Assembly (NCBI GenBank): GCA_013397455.1
Contig: VYZB01000379.1
Span: 63,324 to 127,323 of the forward strand
DNA from: Crotophaga sulcirostris
Lineage: Eukaryota > Chordata > Aves > Cuculiformes > Crotophagidae
Direction of reading: 5' to 3'
Length of the DNA: 64,000 bases
A program made the translations under genes and the position numbers. Shown in pieces: positions 49,866 to 62,600 of this stretch (within the stretch, counting starts at the first letter, position 1; each line of letters opens with the position of its first letter). Under the pieces are notes generated by a model. The model worked only from the letters and a program-made list of their open reading frames with translations. It had not been told where the DNA came from and ran no database searches.

Positions 49866-50476
49866 CATTGATGATGAGCCAGCAATCTGCCCTCTTGGCC
49901 AAGAAGGCCAAGAAGAGTGTAGCAAGCAGGTCAAGGGAGGTTTTCCTCCCCCTCTACTCTGCCCTAGTGAGGCCCTATCTGGGTCCAGTTCTGGACTCCC
50001 CAGCTCCAGAAAGACAAGGAACTACTGGAGAGATTCCAGCAAAGGCCACGGAAATGATGAGGGGACTGCAGCATTTCTCTTATGAGGAAAGGCTGAGAGA
50101 CCTGACTCCGTTTAGGCTGGAGAAGAGAAAACCGAGAAGGTATCTCGTCAATGCTTATAAATATCTAAGTGGCAAGTGTCAAGAGGATGGGGCCAGACTC
50201 TTCTCAGTGGTGCCCAGTGACAGGACAAGGTGCAACAGGCACAAACTGGAGCATGGGAAATGCCACCTCAACATGGGGAAAAACTTCTTTACTGTGAGGG
50301 TGACAGAGCACTGGAACAGGCTGCCCAGGGAGGGTGTGGAATTGCCTTCTCTGGAGATATTCAAACCCCACCTAGATGCGCTCCTATGAAACTTGTTGCA
50401 GGTGACCCTGCTTTAGCAGAGAGGTTGGACTGGATGATCTCCAGAGGTCCCTTCCAACCCCAACCATTCTGTGAAG
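49866..50476 (+). mobile_element. CR1 LINE fragment of a divergent subfamily, about 610 bp
   Basis: From TTGATGATGAGCCAGCAATC through GGAGAAGAGAAAACCGAGAA to the 3' end CCCAACCATTCTGTGAAG. A long open frame in 49868-50389 is CR1-derived, not a host gene. Confidence 0.83.
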
Positions 50477-50989
50477 TCTCTCTGCTGACCTTCCATCACC
50501 AGTGAGAACCATGTCTCACTTCCTATACGATATCATTTGATTTTGTTCCTTTCCTTTAATAGTTTCAAAATCTTTTGTTAAAACATGTTTAGAGTTGCTA
50601 GGTTGTTTCTTTGGCCGTTTCCAAATACTGTTTTCATCAGAGCATCACTTTCTGAAGTTTAGGAAAGGAAGTAGTAATGGTTATGACATATTTCTGAAAA
50701 ACAAGGACTAAGAAATTAAGACGTATGTAATATTAATCCCTCTCTCCCTCAAAGACTGGCAATGAGAAGTGGAAATCAGTCGAGAATATTCCAGGTACAC
50801 CAACACATACGCAATTAATGAACTGGATGTTGAAAGGTGAGTTTAGTGATGCTCTGATACAGGATCACCTGGAAGAGCTAACACTTTCTATGGGATTTCA
50901 GCCTCTCTCTGACCTTTTTGTGTACAGAAGACAGTGTTACATGTACTCTTTCAAACACTCAGCCATAATTCATATTTGTGCTGGTTTGC

Positions 50990-51175
50990 ATAGAATCATA
51001 GAAAGATAGAATCATTGAGGTTAGAAAAGACCTCTAAGCTTATCCAGTCCAACTGTCAGCCCAACACCACCGTGCCTACTAAACCATGTCCTGAACGGAT
51101 GTCTATGTGTTTTTTGAACACCTCTAGGGAAGAAGACTTCACCACTTCCCTGGGCTGCCTGTTCCGATGCTATAT
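50990..51175 (-). mobile_element. CR1 LINE fragment (variant subfamily)
   Basis: TAGAATCATAGAAAGATAGA with TCCAGTCCAACTGTCAGCCC, truncated near CCCTGGGCTGCCTGTTC. Confidence 0.8.
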
Positions 51176-52879
51176 TATTAATTAACAGGAAACAGTGATT
51201 CTCTTACTCTGGAAATGACCCAGAGTAAAGAAGTTGCTGTTTGATCTGGGTGTTTGATGGTAGTGAGATGAAAGTGTAGTGCCAGAATCCTAACTAAGAG
51301 AGGAAAAGTGTCCAGATTTTAAGACAGTGTAGTAAACTCCATGGGGTAAGCTATGACCACATAAAATGGAATCACCAGCTCCAAGCAGATATCTCATAGC
51401 CCTGGCCAGGGAGAGTCTAACTCTTAACATAGGCAGTTAATTGGCATTAGACACTTAAAGTTAGAAATGATAAGTCTAGATTTAAATATTTGGCCTTCTA
51501 TTCACTGCAATTCTAAAATAAAGTAAGAGTGTCTATGTATGCAGGGGGGAGAGGGGAGAAGAGAGGGACTGGTAGATTAGGGCATCATTTAAATAATATG
51601 AAGGTCTGGGCATAAGGTTTACTCTGTTTTCAATTCTTCACGTGACTGAGTTTGAAATACTTTAACTGCTGATTTTCAGGTGTTTGGGTTTGTAGAAAAG
51701 CTGCTCTCTAAATGGAACAAGATAACAAGAGGGAAAGTTATGTAAACTGATGAAGCTTTCAGTTGCTGAATTTCCTACTTGCTGTTCTAATAGGATAGTG
51801 ATGCTTCCTGTGGGAGTAAGTGATCGTGCACTTTTTAACGTGTAGGTTTTATTAGAGGTGGTATGCAATTCTTTATAGTGCCTTCCCTTTCCATCTTCTT
51901 TTGTAAGAGCAAGGTAATTGCTGTCATGCATTGTAAAGTTCATAAGTTCCCCATTAACATCATGCAGCAACTTGAAGTACACAAGTACAAAGGTCTCCAT
52001 AACTTTTGTATCCAGCATCTTTCTCAGCTTATCTTCCATTTATCCTATTAACAGTAAAAGAAGTTATTCCACGTTAACACACCCCAGGAAGCGGAATGTT
52101 CGATGAATGACTATTTTCTTTGCTGTGTTGCCTAAGCTGGAGACAATCTTGAAAAATTAAGTCAATTTGGCTACCGAATGATCTATTCTTCCCCACTTGC
52201 AACACAGAATAGTAGTTCCCACAAACAATTGTGCCACAAAAAATATACATTCTCTGTATATTTTGTTCTTATCTTCCTTATTCTTGTGGCATAGTATTCA
52301 CGCCTTGGCTCAAATGACTTTCAAATATATTTTGATTTTCCATGGCTCTGGGAAGACTCTCCATCATCTTGACACTCTTGCCTGCCCTGTTCAGACATGC
52401 AGAGCCACATACTTAGTGCCTCTTCAGCGCTGGATTTGTGACAGGGAGCTGGTGGTCTGATCTAGATAGAAGTATGGTGATTTTCTGCTTTGAAAAACAA
52501 GTTGGAATGAAGTAAATAAGAACAACGCAAGGTTTCTTAAGGGTTTAAGTTGTTAAAAGTCACGAAAAGTCGTGGGAGAATGCTCCCGTTTCCATAATTT
52601 CTTCAAGGGGTTAAGGCATCCACCCATGACTGTGTATGCAGCTATTTCCAAAACATGGCATAATCAGCTGTACTAGCCAAAAAGGGTGTAACATGGTATG
52701 ATAGAAAAGAGATTATATCACTCTTTCTATTCAGCAAGTCTGTGCTGCAGATGTTGAGTCATACACTGCTGCTTTTTTGGGGGCAGTAGATAAGATCTGT
52801 TGTTATGAAAGAGGACGTTACACCATATGAAGGTGGAAGGATACAATTCTGTCAATGATGGGGACAGAATTTTTTGCAA

Positions 52880-53146
52880 GGCCTGTTGTGACAGGACAAG
52901 GAGTAATGGTTTTAAACTAAGAGAGGGAAGATTTAGACTGGATATAAGGAAGAAATTTGTTACAATGAGGGTGGTGAAACACTGGAACAGGTTGCCCAGG
53001 TAATGGAGGCCCCATCCCTGGAAACATTCAGGGCCATTTGGATGGGGCTCCAAGCAACGTGATCTGGTTTAAGATGTCCCTGTTCCTGCATGGGGGGTTG
53101 GACCTGCAAAGGTCTCTTCCAACCCAAAGCTTCCTATGATTCTATG
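52880..53146 (+). mobile_element. CR1 LINE fragment, 3' portion
   Basis: From TGTGACAGGACAAGGAGTAA to the 3' end CTTCCTATGATTCTATG. Confidence 0.83.
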
Positions 53147-53481
53147 TCACCCTTCCATTCGCACCGTAAAACCCTCCAGCTGTGTTTCAGCATAGGTACC
53201 CCTGCAAACATCACACCACAACTCTTTACGTGACTGTTGTGAGTGGTGAGCAGCAGCAAGTTACTAGGCATGAGCATAAGAAATCTTTCAGTCAGAATAC
53301 AGTGAGTTTTTCCCTCTGGACTTCCAGCTTTTCTTTATCTCTTTACTGACCTCCACAGGGATAGGTTATTTAATCTTCCAGAAATTTCTGTGGAGGAGCA
53401 CCAACAGAAAGACCTTTGCTGTGTCATTACCGAGAGGACCTCTCAACACAGTGCTACTTAATTAGTGGAACACACCTAAAT

Positions 53482-53902
53482 GAGGGCTGGAGCACCTTTC
53501 CTTCAAGGACAGGCTGAGAGAGTTGGGGTTGTTCAGTCTGGAGCAGAGAAGGTTCTGGAAAGACCTTATAGCAGCCTTCCAGTAGTTAAAGGGGGCCAAG
53601 AGGAAAGATGGAGAAGGGCTCTTTATCAGGAAGTGCAGGGATAGGATGAAGTGGAATGGTTTTAAACTAAGAGAGGGGAGATTTAGGAAGGAAGAAATTT
53701 TTTAAAAGCAGAGTGGTGAAACACTGAAACAGGTTCCCCAGGGAGGTGGTGGAGGCCCCACCCCTGGAAATTCAATGTCAGGTTGGATGGGGCTCTGAGC
53801 AACCTGATCTTGTTAAATATGTCCCTGCTCACTGCAGGGGTGTTGGAACTGGATGATCTTTAAGGCCCCTTCCAACTCAAACTATTCTATAATTCTATAA
53901 AT
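53482..53902 (+). mobile_element. CR1 LINE fragment
   Basis: From GAGGGCTGGAGCACCTTTCC through GTTGTTCAGTCTGGAGCAGA to the 3' end AAACTATTCTATAATTCTAT. Confidence 0.86.
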
Positions 53903-54429
53903 AATGGGAAACATCTGGAAAGAATATAGTGAGCATCAGCTCTGTGCCATATCAGCTTCCCCACTGAAACACTGTTCATCAGAGCTGTGCTCACCTGCAT
54001 CTTTTCTAGACCGGTGTTCAGGATCATGAACAAAGTGCAGGGAAGAATTTCTAATGATTTACTAAAGGCCCTTGCCAGCAGTGTTATTGCTCCAACAATG
54101 TGACTCTGCTGTGTGCCTCTAGAGAAAGCATTTGGATTAAGCATCATGCCACTGGTCATCTCTTCCTTAAAACATGATCTTAAATTCATAGCAGAAAAGG
54201 GAGAGTCCATGGTCATCAAGTAGTCCTAGGAAACAACAACAGTTGCAATGTTTTGAACTGGAGGGGAATATGGATCAGCATGCTAGGATTCAGTTTTTAT
54301 GCATATGGTGAGCCACCTCTAAGGATCTTTGCAGTGTTCATGAAAGCTATAAAGAGTTGAAGAGTTGTTCCGTTACACTTTTACATGTGTCCATTGCTAT
54401 TTACATTTGTCAGTTTGATCAATGACCAA

Positions 54430-54650
54430 GGAAAATGATGGGGCATTCACAATTTCCCTGGGCAACCAGTTCCACGATCTCACTATCCTTATTGTTAAAA
54501 AAAAAAATCTTCCTTATGTTCAATCTAAATCCATTCCCTTTCAGTTTAAAACTGTTGACCCTTTTCCTGCCACTAGCAGGCCTTGCATCTTCCTTACAAG
54601 CCCCCTTTACAGACTGAAAGGCCATGGCCACCATCCTGGTGCACAACCTT
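54430..54650 (-). mobile_element. CR1 LINE internal fragment
   Basis: TTTCCCTGGGCAACCAGTTC with TTCCTTATGTTCAATCTAAA; lacks the 3' terminus and is diverged. Confidence 0.65.
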
Positions 54651-55624
54651 GGGTTCATAACACGGTAAAATAAAGTCAGCAGAGGAGCAGGAAGATTAAA
54701 GCATGTTTTGGGTCTAAGCAGTTAGCATGAAGCTGTATAGGTATGTGCTCTAGGAGACCCCAAATCCTTTCAGACCCATGGAAAGTGTCTTATCCATAGC
54801 ACCATTCTGGCTGAACAGTCCCACATCCAAAGTCCTCAGTAAAACATCAGGACCTTTTCAAGTCCCTTGCACGGCAGTCTTTTCTGCTCGTTGTTGTAAA
54901 CTCCAGGAAGTAGCACTGATCCTACTTCTCAGTCCTCTAATGTATTGCAACACATGAGCAAGAAGAATCAGAAAAGAAAAAGAAGGAACAGGAGTTACAG
55001 GTTGCAAATAATTACTTATGGATACAACTTGTGTTCTCCTCCTACATATTGCATTTTCAGAAATCATGCTTTTATTTATTAATTTATTTATATTTTGTTA
55101 TGGCTTACTCAGCTTAATTAGCACTTCTGTTTGGGTTTGTGTGCGTGTGCTCTTTTCAGAGATGCATCTTTATGGAGATTTTGGGGCTGGCTGCTCTGAT
55201 TATATCCTTCAGTTACTGGCATTGTTGAAATTCATAGCATCATCCATTACTGAAATTGTTACTGCTGCCCACGCAACTGTAATGAAAAAGGAACTCATTA
55301 TAAAGATTTTACTGGCCTACAGTAACAAAGGAAGCAGCCCAAGCAATCCACTACGTTGTTTTTCTACAAGTCCAAAAGAGCAAACAGGGAAGGCACATAG
55401 AGTCTGATATGCTTCTTATCAGGCAAATCAATACCCTGACTCCTTTCTTGCTATTCACCACAACTCAAAATATTTTTCAGAAGGAAATTGTTGCAAATAC
55501 ACTGGCAATTGTCCCTCCTGCTGGGATAAAAGAACAGGCCTCTGCCACAAAATATTATATTAGCAGACAGGGACACACTGAGTGTAAAGCATAGCAGGAA
55601 TGCAAGCATCACACAGCTTTAATC

Positions 55625-55672
55625 ATAAAATTATAGAATGGTTTGGGTTGGAAGGGACCTTAAAGGTTGTAG
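55625..55672 (-). mobile_element. Very short CR1 3'-end fragment
   Basis: TTATAGAATGGTTTGGGTTG and GAAGGGACCTTAAAGG only; no CR1 body follows. Confidence 0.7.
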
Positions 55673-58383
55673 GTCACATCCAACTCATTTCTTCTCTTTT
55701 CCAGTCTATGCTATCTTATCCTGTCACCAGGGAGAGGAAGCTCTTGCTTGTATGCATAGGAAGGTGCTTGACCTCCCCATGTCTTTGGTGTCATTCCTCT
55801 TGCTAATGTTTCTCTGGTGTTCAAGAATCTGCCACATCCGTGGCATGCAGAAAGGGAACTAATACAGTTCTTTTGAGAGTCAGCAAATATATTAACCACG
55901 TACGGGCTGCAACAGCTCAGTTTGGAAAAATTAATGTTGAGATTTTAACCTGCATACAAGATCCATTTAGCCCTACCCCAAAACCTTTTGGTTTTCATTT
56001 ACGCTTGATGACATACGTATTAACACAAGAGTTCCAGAAAGGACCATAATGCAGATTTGGTCCATTTCACCCTGATGCAAGGAAAGGAAGAATAGAGCAT
56101 AAAAGCATGGGACATGTAAGAGAACAAGTGGATATCAGATAAACATCAAATTATGACTTGATGTCTATCTTCTTATCAGCTGAGATCTTTTATTGTGAAA
56201 AGCCAGATCGCAAAACATCAAAGCAGAGACCTGCAATACTGGAAATGCCTAAGTTTAGCTTAATGGAGGTTCCAGTAAAAAACTGAGTAGCTGGTAACTT
56301 GATGTAATAGCTATAGTTCAAATTAATAAACCCTTTGTTACCAAATGTATTGTTCTATTGTAAACACTGGCTGATACAGTCACAACTATCATTATCATCA
56401 GCTTTTCTATTAGAGTGCTGTCTACAGGTTGATACAATCGTACTGCCATCAGTGCCACACAATACATGTAACAGTTCCTTCTCTGAATGGCTTCTATAGC
56501 TCATTCCTGAGTAATTAAAGCTTCAGTTATCCAAGGGTTTGACATACAACCATGAAAGGACTTAAATAGCTGGCCTACCAGTTTAGGTGATTGAAAGCAG
56601 TTCTTAAATCAAAAGCTCTGGCTAAGCAGTTGCTTGTCTCCCCAAACTGTCACATTCTCTGTGCTGTGAAATACCTCTCAATAAAGCTCCCAAATACCAA
56701 TTTCTAATTCATGCACAGATGTTGTTCTGCGTTGTTTTTAAATTTAACTGTGGCAGCCTAAGGGCACACACCTGTCTCACCCAGTCAAGAAGTTTACTAG
56801 TGGCAGCTGAGCTGTTGGGTGCTTAGGATAATAAAAACCTTGGGAAAAAAAACTGCATTTCTTACTAGTCTGGTGGCAGCTGTAGCTTTACATCACAGAT
56901 GACAGAAAAAGAAGTTGATTTTATCTTTTATTCGGTGATCTGTGATTCACTGAAAAGGTAAAATATCGAGGGATTTGAATTTATTTATCTTGTGCGTTGC
57001 TAGATTGCCTTGGCCACCTGAGGATCCTCAAGTGGAGAACAAGATGAAAAGAAATATCACAGTGATGTTGTTTAAGTTATCAAACTTTGTGCAGGGTTTC
57101 AGGGTCACAAAAAGCAGCTAAAGGAGGTATGAACACAGGACGAGAGAGGCTGAATTCTTCCTCTGAATATTCAGTGTAGGAGGGGAGCTAAAAGGAATAA
57201 GTTCTGTGATGCTCCCAAAGGTGTGGACCGATGTGTTGGAGATGGCTTATCTCAAATATTGTGAAAACATGTTCTGTTAAGAAGTACCAGACATGAGCCT
57301 AAGGGATGCAAAAGCTCAGGAAGGAGAAGGAAAAAAATGTTTTCTGAATGACAGGGGAAAAGCAAAGAAACAGGTCGATTATAATGACTATTAAACTTCT
57401 ATTTAAGGCATCTTATTTCAGTGGGAGCTGGGCTGAGAAGTCAACTTCAGTCTTCTCACACCTTCTTATAAAGGGGGAGAGCCATAAACGCTGTTTAAAT
57501 AACTAAACTGTAATAGCTACGTGAGATTTCTCCTTGTTCTTTGGATCAGCATTTTTAACTTAAAATACACACTGCAGAACTATTATCAAGTGAGAACTGT
57601 ACTGTCTCAAGCAGCCTTAAAAGCAAATGAGCACTGAGGAAAAAAAATGCAAGTGGATGTGCGATAAATGTTATATATTTACAGGAATTAATTCAAATTA
57701 AATGCTGCAAATCATTAAGAGATAGTAACTCAGGCAAATTAATTTTATCTTTGAACACATGCTTTGCAAACTCTCACTTAATTGTGTGTTGCTCCATCTG
57801 GGTTGATGCTGATGTGGGCTTTAACATGTGTTTGTATATGGAATAAATAAACCATTGACTTAGTCATGGTTTTATATTTTCCATCATTTATGGTCTGTTT
57901 TGAAAAAAGAAAATTATGTGAATGCTGTGACTGCTTTAGAAAGATAGCAAAAGCAGAACCAAATGTTGTATTGCAATTAATACTAGTTTCCTGGAGTCCC
58001 CAAGTCAAGAGTTTATTTAATAATTTTACAAACAAGAAGGAGGCAGGGAGAGTGGAATTAAAAACAATTTCACAACCTACCATCTGGACCTGGTATAACA
58101 TTTGATGTGTGCCAAGGTTTACTCAAAGTAACAGAAGCATCAAGTGCAGAGCTCCAAGAAAATTATTACTGTAAAAGGCACTGTGAAATCCTCCTCCTCC
58201 CTGCTCCATTCTTGCTATGAATGCTGGAGAACTGGAAATACAGAAATATGTGGTTTCATCAGGTTCTAAATATAATACTGAGTTCTTAAGAAATTGGCTT
58301 GCCTTTTTTTTTCAAATCAGGCATAAGAACGTGCATAATCCATGTTTCTTCCAAAGGGGTTTGTGGACTGTAACATCTAAACT

Positions 58384-58725
58384 AGAATCATAGAGATCAG
58401 AAAAGACCTCTAAGCTCATCCAGGCCAACCACCAGCCCAACCCCACCATGCCAACTAAACCATGGCCCAAAGTGCCATGGCCACATGTTTTTTGAACGCC
58501 TCCAGGGAAGGAGACTTAACCACTGCCCTGTGCTTCACCACTCTTTGGATATTAGAAAAAATTTCTTTACCAAATCTAAATCTCCCCTGGTGCAACTTGA
58601 AGCCGTTTTCTCTCATCCTTGTTGCCTGGGAGAAGAGACCAGCACCCACCTCACTACAACCTTTCTTCAGGCAGTAGTAGAGACCGATGAGGTCTCCCTT
58701 TTTCCAGGCTAAACAATCCCAACTA
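58384..58725 (-). mobile_element. CR1 LINE fragment (variant subfamily)
   Basis: TAGAATCATAGAGATCAGAA with CCCCACCATGCCAACTAAAC, through CTTGTTGCCTGGGAGAAGAG to CTTTTTCCAGGCTAAAC. Confidence 0.83.
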
Positions 58726-58945
58726 GGTTGCAGGGTTAGTCTTTTGTGGCTAACATCAGGTTTATCAAAAACATATCTTAAGTGGACTTTTCCCTGACAG
58801 CCAGAGCCCAGTGAGCCACTCTTGGGAACAGAATGAACTTGCTGACAAAACCCTAAGCAGTCTTTAACATTGACCTTTTAGTGTTGTTGCTCCTGCTTTG
58901 TCTGCTAGGATTGCACTGAGGGTACCAGAGTTGGGGCAGAGAAGG

Positions 58946-59190
58946 AATCATAGAATCATTAAGATTGGAAAAAACCTTTAAAATAATCCAGTCCAACCAT
59001 CAGCCCAACACCACCGGGCCAACTAAACCATGTCACAAAAGGTCACGACTACGTTTGGTTTGAACCCCTCCAGGGATGGAGGCTCCACCACTGCCCTGGG
59101 CAGCCTCTGCCAGTGCTTCACCACTCTTTCAGTAAAGAAATTTCTCCTAATATCCAATCTAAACCTTACCTGGGGCAACTTAAGCAGTTT
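58946..59190 (-). mobile_element. CR1 LINE fragment (variant subfamily) abutting the gene C promoter
   Basis: AATCATAGAATCATTAAGAT through CTAATATCCAATCTAAACCT. It ends about 90 bp before the Sp1-like box of gene C. Confidence 0.85.
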
Positions 59191-59269
59191 TGGGGGTCGA
59201 GAGGCAATGTCCAGAGCAGCTAGAGCCTGTACAGGAGCTCTACCTGCATCCCTGCCCACAATCAGGGAT

Positions 59270-59640
59270 GGGGAAAGGAGGAGGGCGGGGGTGCAGGGAG
59301 GATCGGGGCGTGTCCCAGCCTTATATTCCATGGCTGGAGTGGGACGCTGGGACGCAGGAGGGAGGGATGGCAGCCCTGCAGGGTGCTGGGGAGGTGGGTG
59401 AAGAGCAGGATGGGGACCCAGCGGGCAGCCCGGAACCGCGGCGCTTCACCTGGGAGGAGATCGGGGAGCGGAACGGCCGGGGCCCGCGGTCGCAGGAGCG
59501 CTGGCTGGTGATCGAGAGGAAGGTGTACGACATCAGCCACTTCTGCCGGAGGCACCCGGGAGGCTCCCGCGTCATCAGCCACTACGCCGGGCAGGACGCC
59601 ACGGTGAGCAGCGTGGCTGGAGGGGGGCGAGGATGCTCTC
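59270..59640 (+). promoter_or_regulatory. CpG-island-like promoter region of gene C
   Basis: The stretch is strikingly GC- and CpG-rich compared with the rest of the window. A consensus Sp1 box GGGCGGGG lies at 59283-59290 and a TATA-like TTATATT at 59321-59327, about 40 bp before the preferred ATG. A CR1 fragment ends just upstream at about 59190. Confidence 0.5.
59367..59603 (+). CDS. Gene C exon 1 (cytochrome b5 domain)
   Basis: 237 bp, 79 codons, very GC-rich, with most third positions G or C. Starts [14 protein letters not shown]; heme motif HPGG at 59553-59564; ends SHYAGQDAT at donor GTGAGC. Confidence 0.88.
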
Positions 59641-62600
59641 GGTACCCGTTCCCATGGGGATGCAGGGCGAGGAGCAGACCGGTACCCCGCCAGCATCTCG
59701 CAGAGAGAGCATGGGAGGCGAGCTGGGGTGGGGTCCGGGGTGCGGAGCAGCTTGGAGAGGATGTAGAGTGGCTGCTCGGCACAAGCTTTGCAACCTCAAT
59801 GTGGTGGAAACGGGCAAATGAGAAGGTTTAGCCCATGGGGCAACCAGACTGTGTTTATCCATAAAATCATGGAATGGATTGGGTTGGAAGGGACCTCAAA
59901 GCCCATCCAGTCATGGGCAGGGACACTTCCCACTGGATCAGGGTGCTCAAGACCCCATCCAACCTGGCCTTGAACACCTCCAGGGATGGGGCAGCCACCA
60001 CTTCTCTGGGCAGTCTGGGCCAGGGCCTCCCCCCCTCAATGCAAAGAATTTCTTATTGATGCCTAATCTAAATCTTCCCTCTTCCAATTTAAAGCCATTC
60101 CCCCTTGTCCTATCACTTCTTGCCCTTGTAAAAAGTCCCTTCCTGGGTTTCTTGTAGCCCCTCAGGTACTGGGAGACTGCACTAAGTTTCCCCCAGTGCC
60201 TTCTCTTCTCCAGGCTGAACAAACCCAACTCTTTCAGCCTGTCCTCGTAGCAGAGGTGCTCCAGCCCTCAGATCATCTTTGTGGCCTCCTCTGGACCCAT
60301 TCCAACAGTTTCGTATCCTCCTTATGTTGGGGATTCCAGATCTGGACACAATAATCCAGGTGGGGTCTCTCCAAAGTGGAGCAGAGTGGCTCAAATTCCT
60401 CCCTCCCCTCTGGTCTCCCTGCTTTGGATGCAGCCCAGGACAAGATTGGCTTTCTGGGCTGGCAGCACACGTTGCTGGCTTATCTTGAGCTTCTCACCCA
60501 CCAGCACCCCAAGTCCTTCTTGGCAGAGCAGCTCTCAATCACATCGTAAAGTCAGTACTTAAAGGAAACCTACAGGAAAACTGGGGAGGGGCTCTTTATC
60601 AAGGAGTGTATGGATAGGACTAGAAGAGCACTTCAGCTCTTCTCAGGTGGGAGCAATTTTCTCAGGAAAGCACGTTGATACTTTCTTAACGGGGCAGAAA
60701 AGAAAGGGAAGGCAACAGAAGCTTTGTAGGTACCTTAAACAGCTATTTGTGAGATGACAGTACAGCATAGATTATAAAGGTCTTTAGCTCAGTCTGGATT
60801 CCAGAATGAAGTGAGAATCAATAACTGACAGGCTGAGAGAGTTGGGGTTGTTCAGTGTGGAGAAGAGAAGGCTCTGGGGAGACCTCAGAGCAACCTCCAG
60901 TACTGAAAGGGGCTCCAGGAAAGCTGGGGAGGGGCTCTTGATCAGGAAGTGCAGGGACAGGACGAGGAGGAATGGTTTTAAATTGAAAGAGGGGAGACTG
61001 AGATGAGATCTTAGGGAGAAATGTTTTCCTGTGAGAGTGGAGAGGCCCTGGCCCAGGCTGCCCAGAGCAGTGGTGGCTGCCCCATCGCTGGAGGTGTTTA
61101 AGGCCAGGCTGGATGGGGCTTGGAGCCCCCTGATCCAGTGGGAGGTGTCCCTGCCCATGGCAGGGAGGGTGGAACTGGATGATATCTAAGGTCCTTTCCA
61201 GCCCAAACCATTCTTTGATTCTATGATTTTCTCTCTGGACAAATTGCACAGCAAAGAAGATTCTGGTCTGCTGATAAGAAAGGTCTTTTGGGCACCTGGA
61301 TGTCCAGGAAGATGGAAAATTGACTAATATATCTAATATGTGGGGTTGAGAAGAGGGGGGAGAAAAGCAAGGGAGCTAGACTCTGATTCAGGTGTATGAT
61401 GGGAATTCATGGAGCTTGCATAACTTTAGTAACTGTTGTAGTAGTGGAAGTCAGACCTCTTCCATTTGCCAGCTGAAATATTTCGTTTAAGAGCGTAGGA
61501 CAAAATAATGAAGAATGTCAACAAAAGCTTGAGGAGGTAGAAATGTAAACCCACCATCTTTGCTACTGTGGTGCCTTCAGAGTGAATGTCTTGTTGTGTG
61601 CGACAGATTGAGGTTAGTAACATAGAATTTATTTTTCTTACTTCTCCCTTTGCTCTTATGATTTTGCAGGATGCCTTTGAAGCGTTCCATGTAGACAAGG
61701 AGATGGTGAGCAAGTACTTGAAACCACTGCAGATTGGGGAGCTGGCACCAGATCAGCCCAGTATTGAGCCCACTAAAAATGTAAGTCTATCCTCTTAAAT
61801 CAGATCAAAGATAGATGAAAGGGAAATATCCTTGAGTTTAGACGTTGTTCTTCTGTATTAAGGTAGCTCCTGGAACAGTGAGATCCAGGTTCTTCACATT
61901 TTTTTCTGCTGCTACTTAGAAACAATACATGAATGTTAGTCTAAACCCACATTATGTGGATGAAAATGAGACTCCTGAAGATGAATTCTTATCACAGCAA
62001 CACTGCATAAATAGAAGAGCCTTGCTTTGCTCTGGTGAATTTCACATCTATCACGTTTTCTTCTTTCTCTTGCTTTATGAAAGAGTGAACCAAAACCACT
62101 GCATGTAGAGTCTTCTGGCCTTGAATTAAGTTTCACAGCCTGCATTGGCATTGCCCTTTTGGACAGCCTTCTTATAGCAGCCTCAAGGTCATTCACAGAG
62201 TGATCGTTCGGTGTTGATGGTTACTCTTCATGTTGAAGGGGTGCAAGATGGCCCCTTGTAACTCAGACATTGGAAACACAATTTGGAGTAGGCTGGCTGT
62301 TCCAGAATGGCATGGCCATACTTCCCATGGAGATCGGAACCGAATGAACCCTCTTACTCATATGTGGCCATGCCTTGCCTATTTCTCAATTCCATAGCTG
62401 GCCTACACCAGAGTCTGCACGTACCTTGCTCCATGCAAACTCCAGTTTCCTCCAAGTGATTGTGAAAGTAGGCTGGCAAACTCCTTTGTGCATTGGGTTG
62501 CATGGAGACAGGAATCGGGCTTGGAGAAGCATCTGCAGAGCTGGTAAAGACAAAAGTGGGTTGGTTTAGCAACTAGACCAGCACCTTGTGCTGTGTTCGT

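Larger units (their letters stand above)
37912..59266. other. Intergenic region between genes B and C
   Basis: About 21 kb with sixteen CR1 fragments and the fossil desaturase exon. Unexplained stretches longer than 300 bp include 37912-40387, 40549-41108, 41961-42532, 43146-43767, 44441-45681, 46800-47443, 47891-48827, 49122-49865, 50477-50989, 51176-52879, 53903-54429, 54651-55624 and 55673-58383. I recognise no gene in them. A GT repeat lies near 38476-38489. Confidence 0.5.

Noticed and set aside
49868..50389. Open frame of about 170 codons
   Set aside because: Matches the sense strand of a divergent CR1 body (EERLRDLTPFRLEKRK type) and ends at the CR1 3' terminus.
51366..51405. TGGAATCACC and nearby bases resembling exon 5 (histidine box 2 region), considered as a further fossil exon
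   Set aside because: Only one exact 10-mer matches; the rest needs several gaps, no acceptor or histidine codons are recognisable, and the match is at chance level in 20 kb.
52561..52589. Two adjacent 5-bp-stem hairpins
   Set aside because: Stems are too short to distinguish from chance in 64 kb and no T-run or gene end is associated.
57014..57036. Near-palindrome around GAGGATCCTC
   Set aside because: One mismatch, short, isolated and with no neighbouring element to suggest function.
59262..59696. Long minus-strand open frames over exon 1 of gene C
   Set aside because: Shadow frames produced by the high GC content; the plus strand carries the conserved b5 domain.
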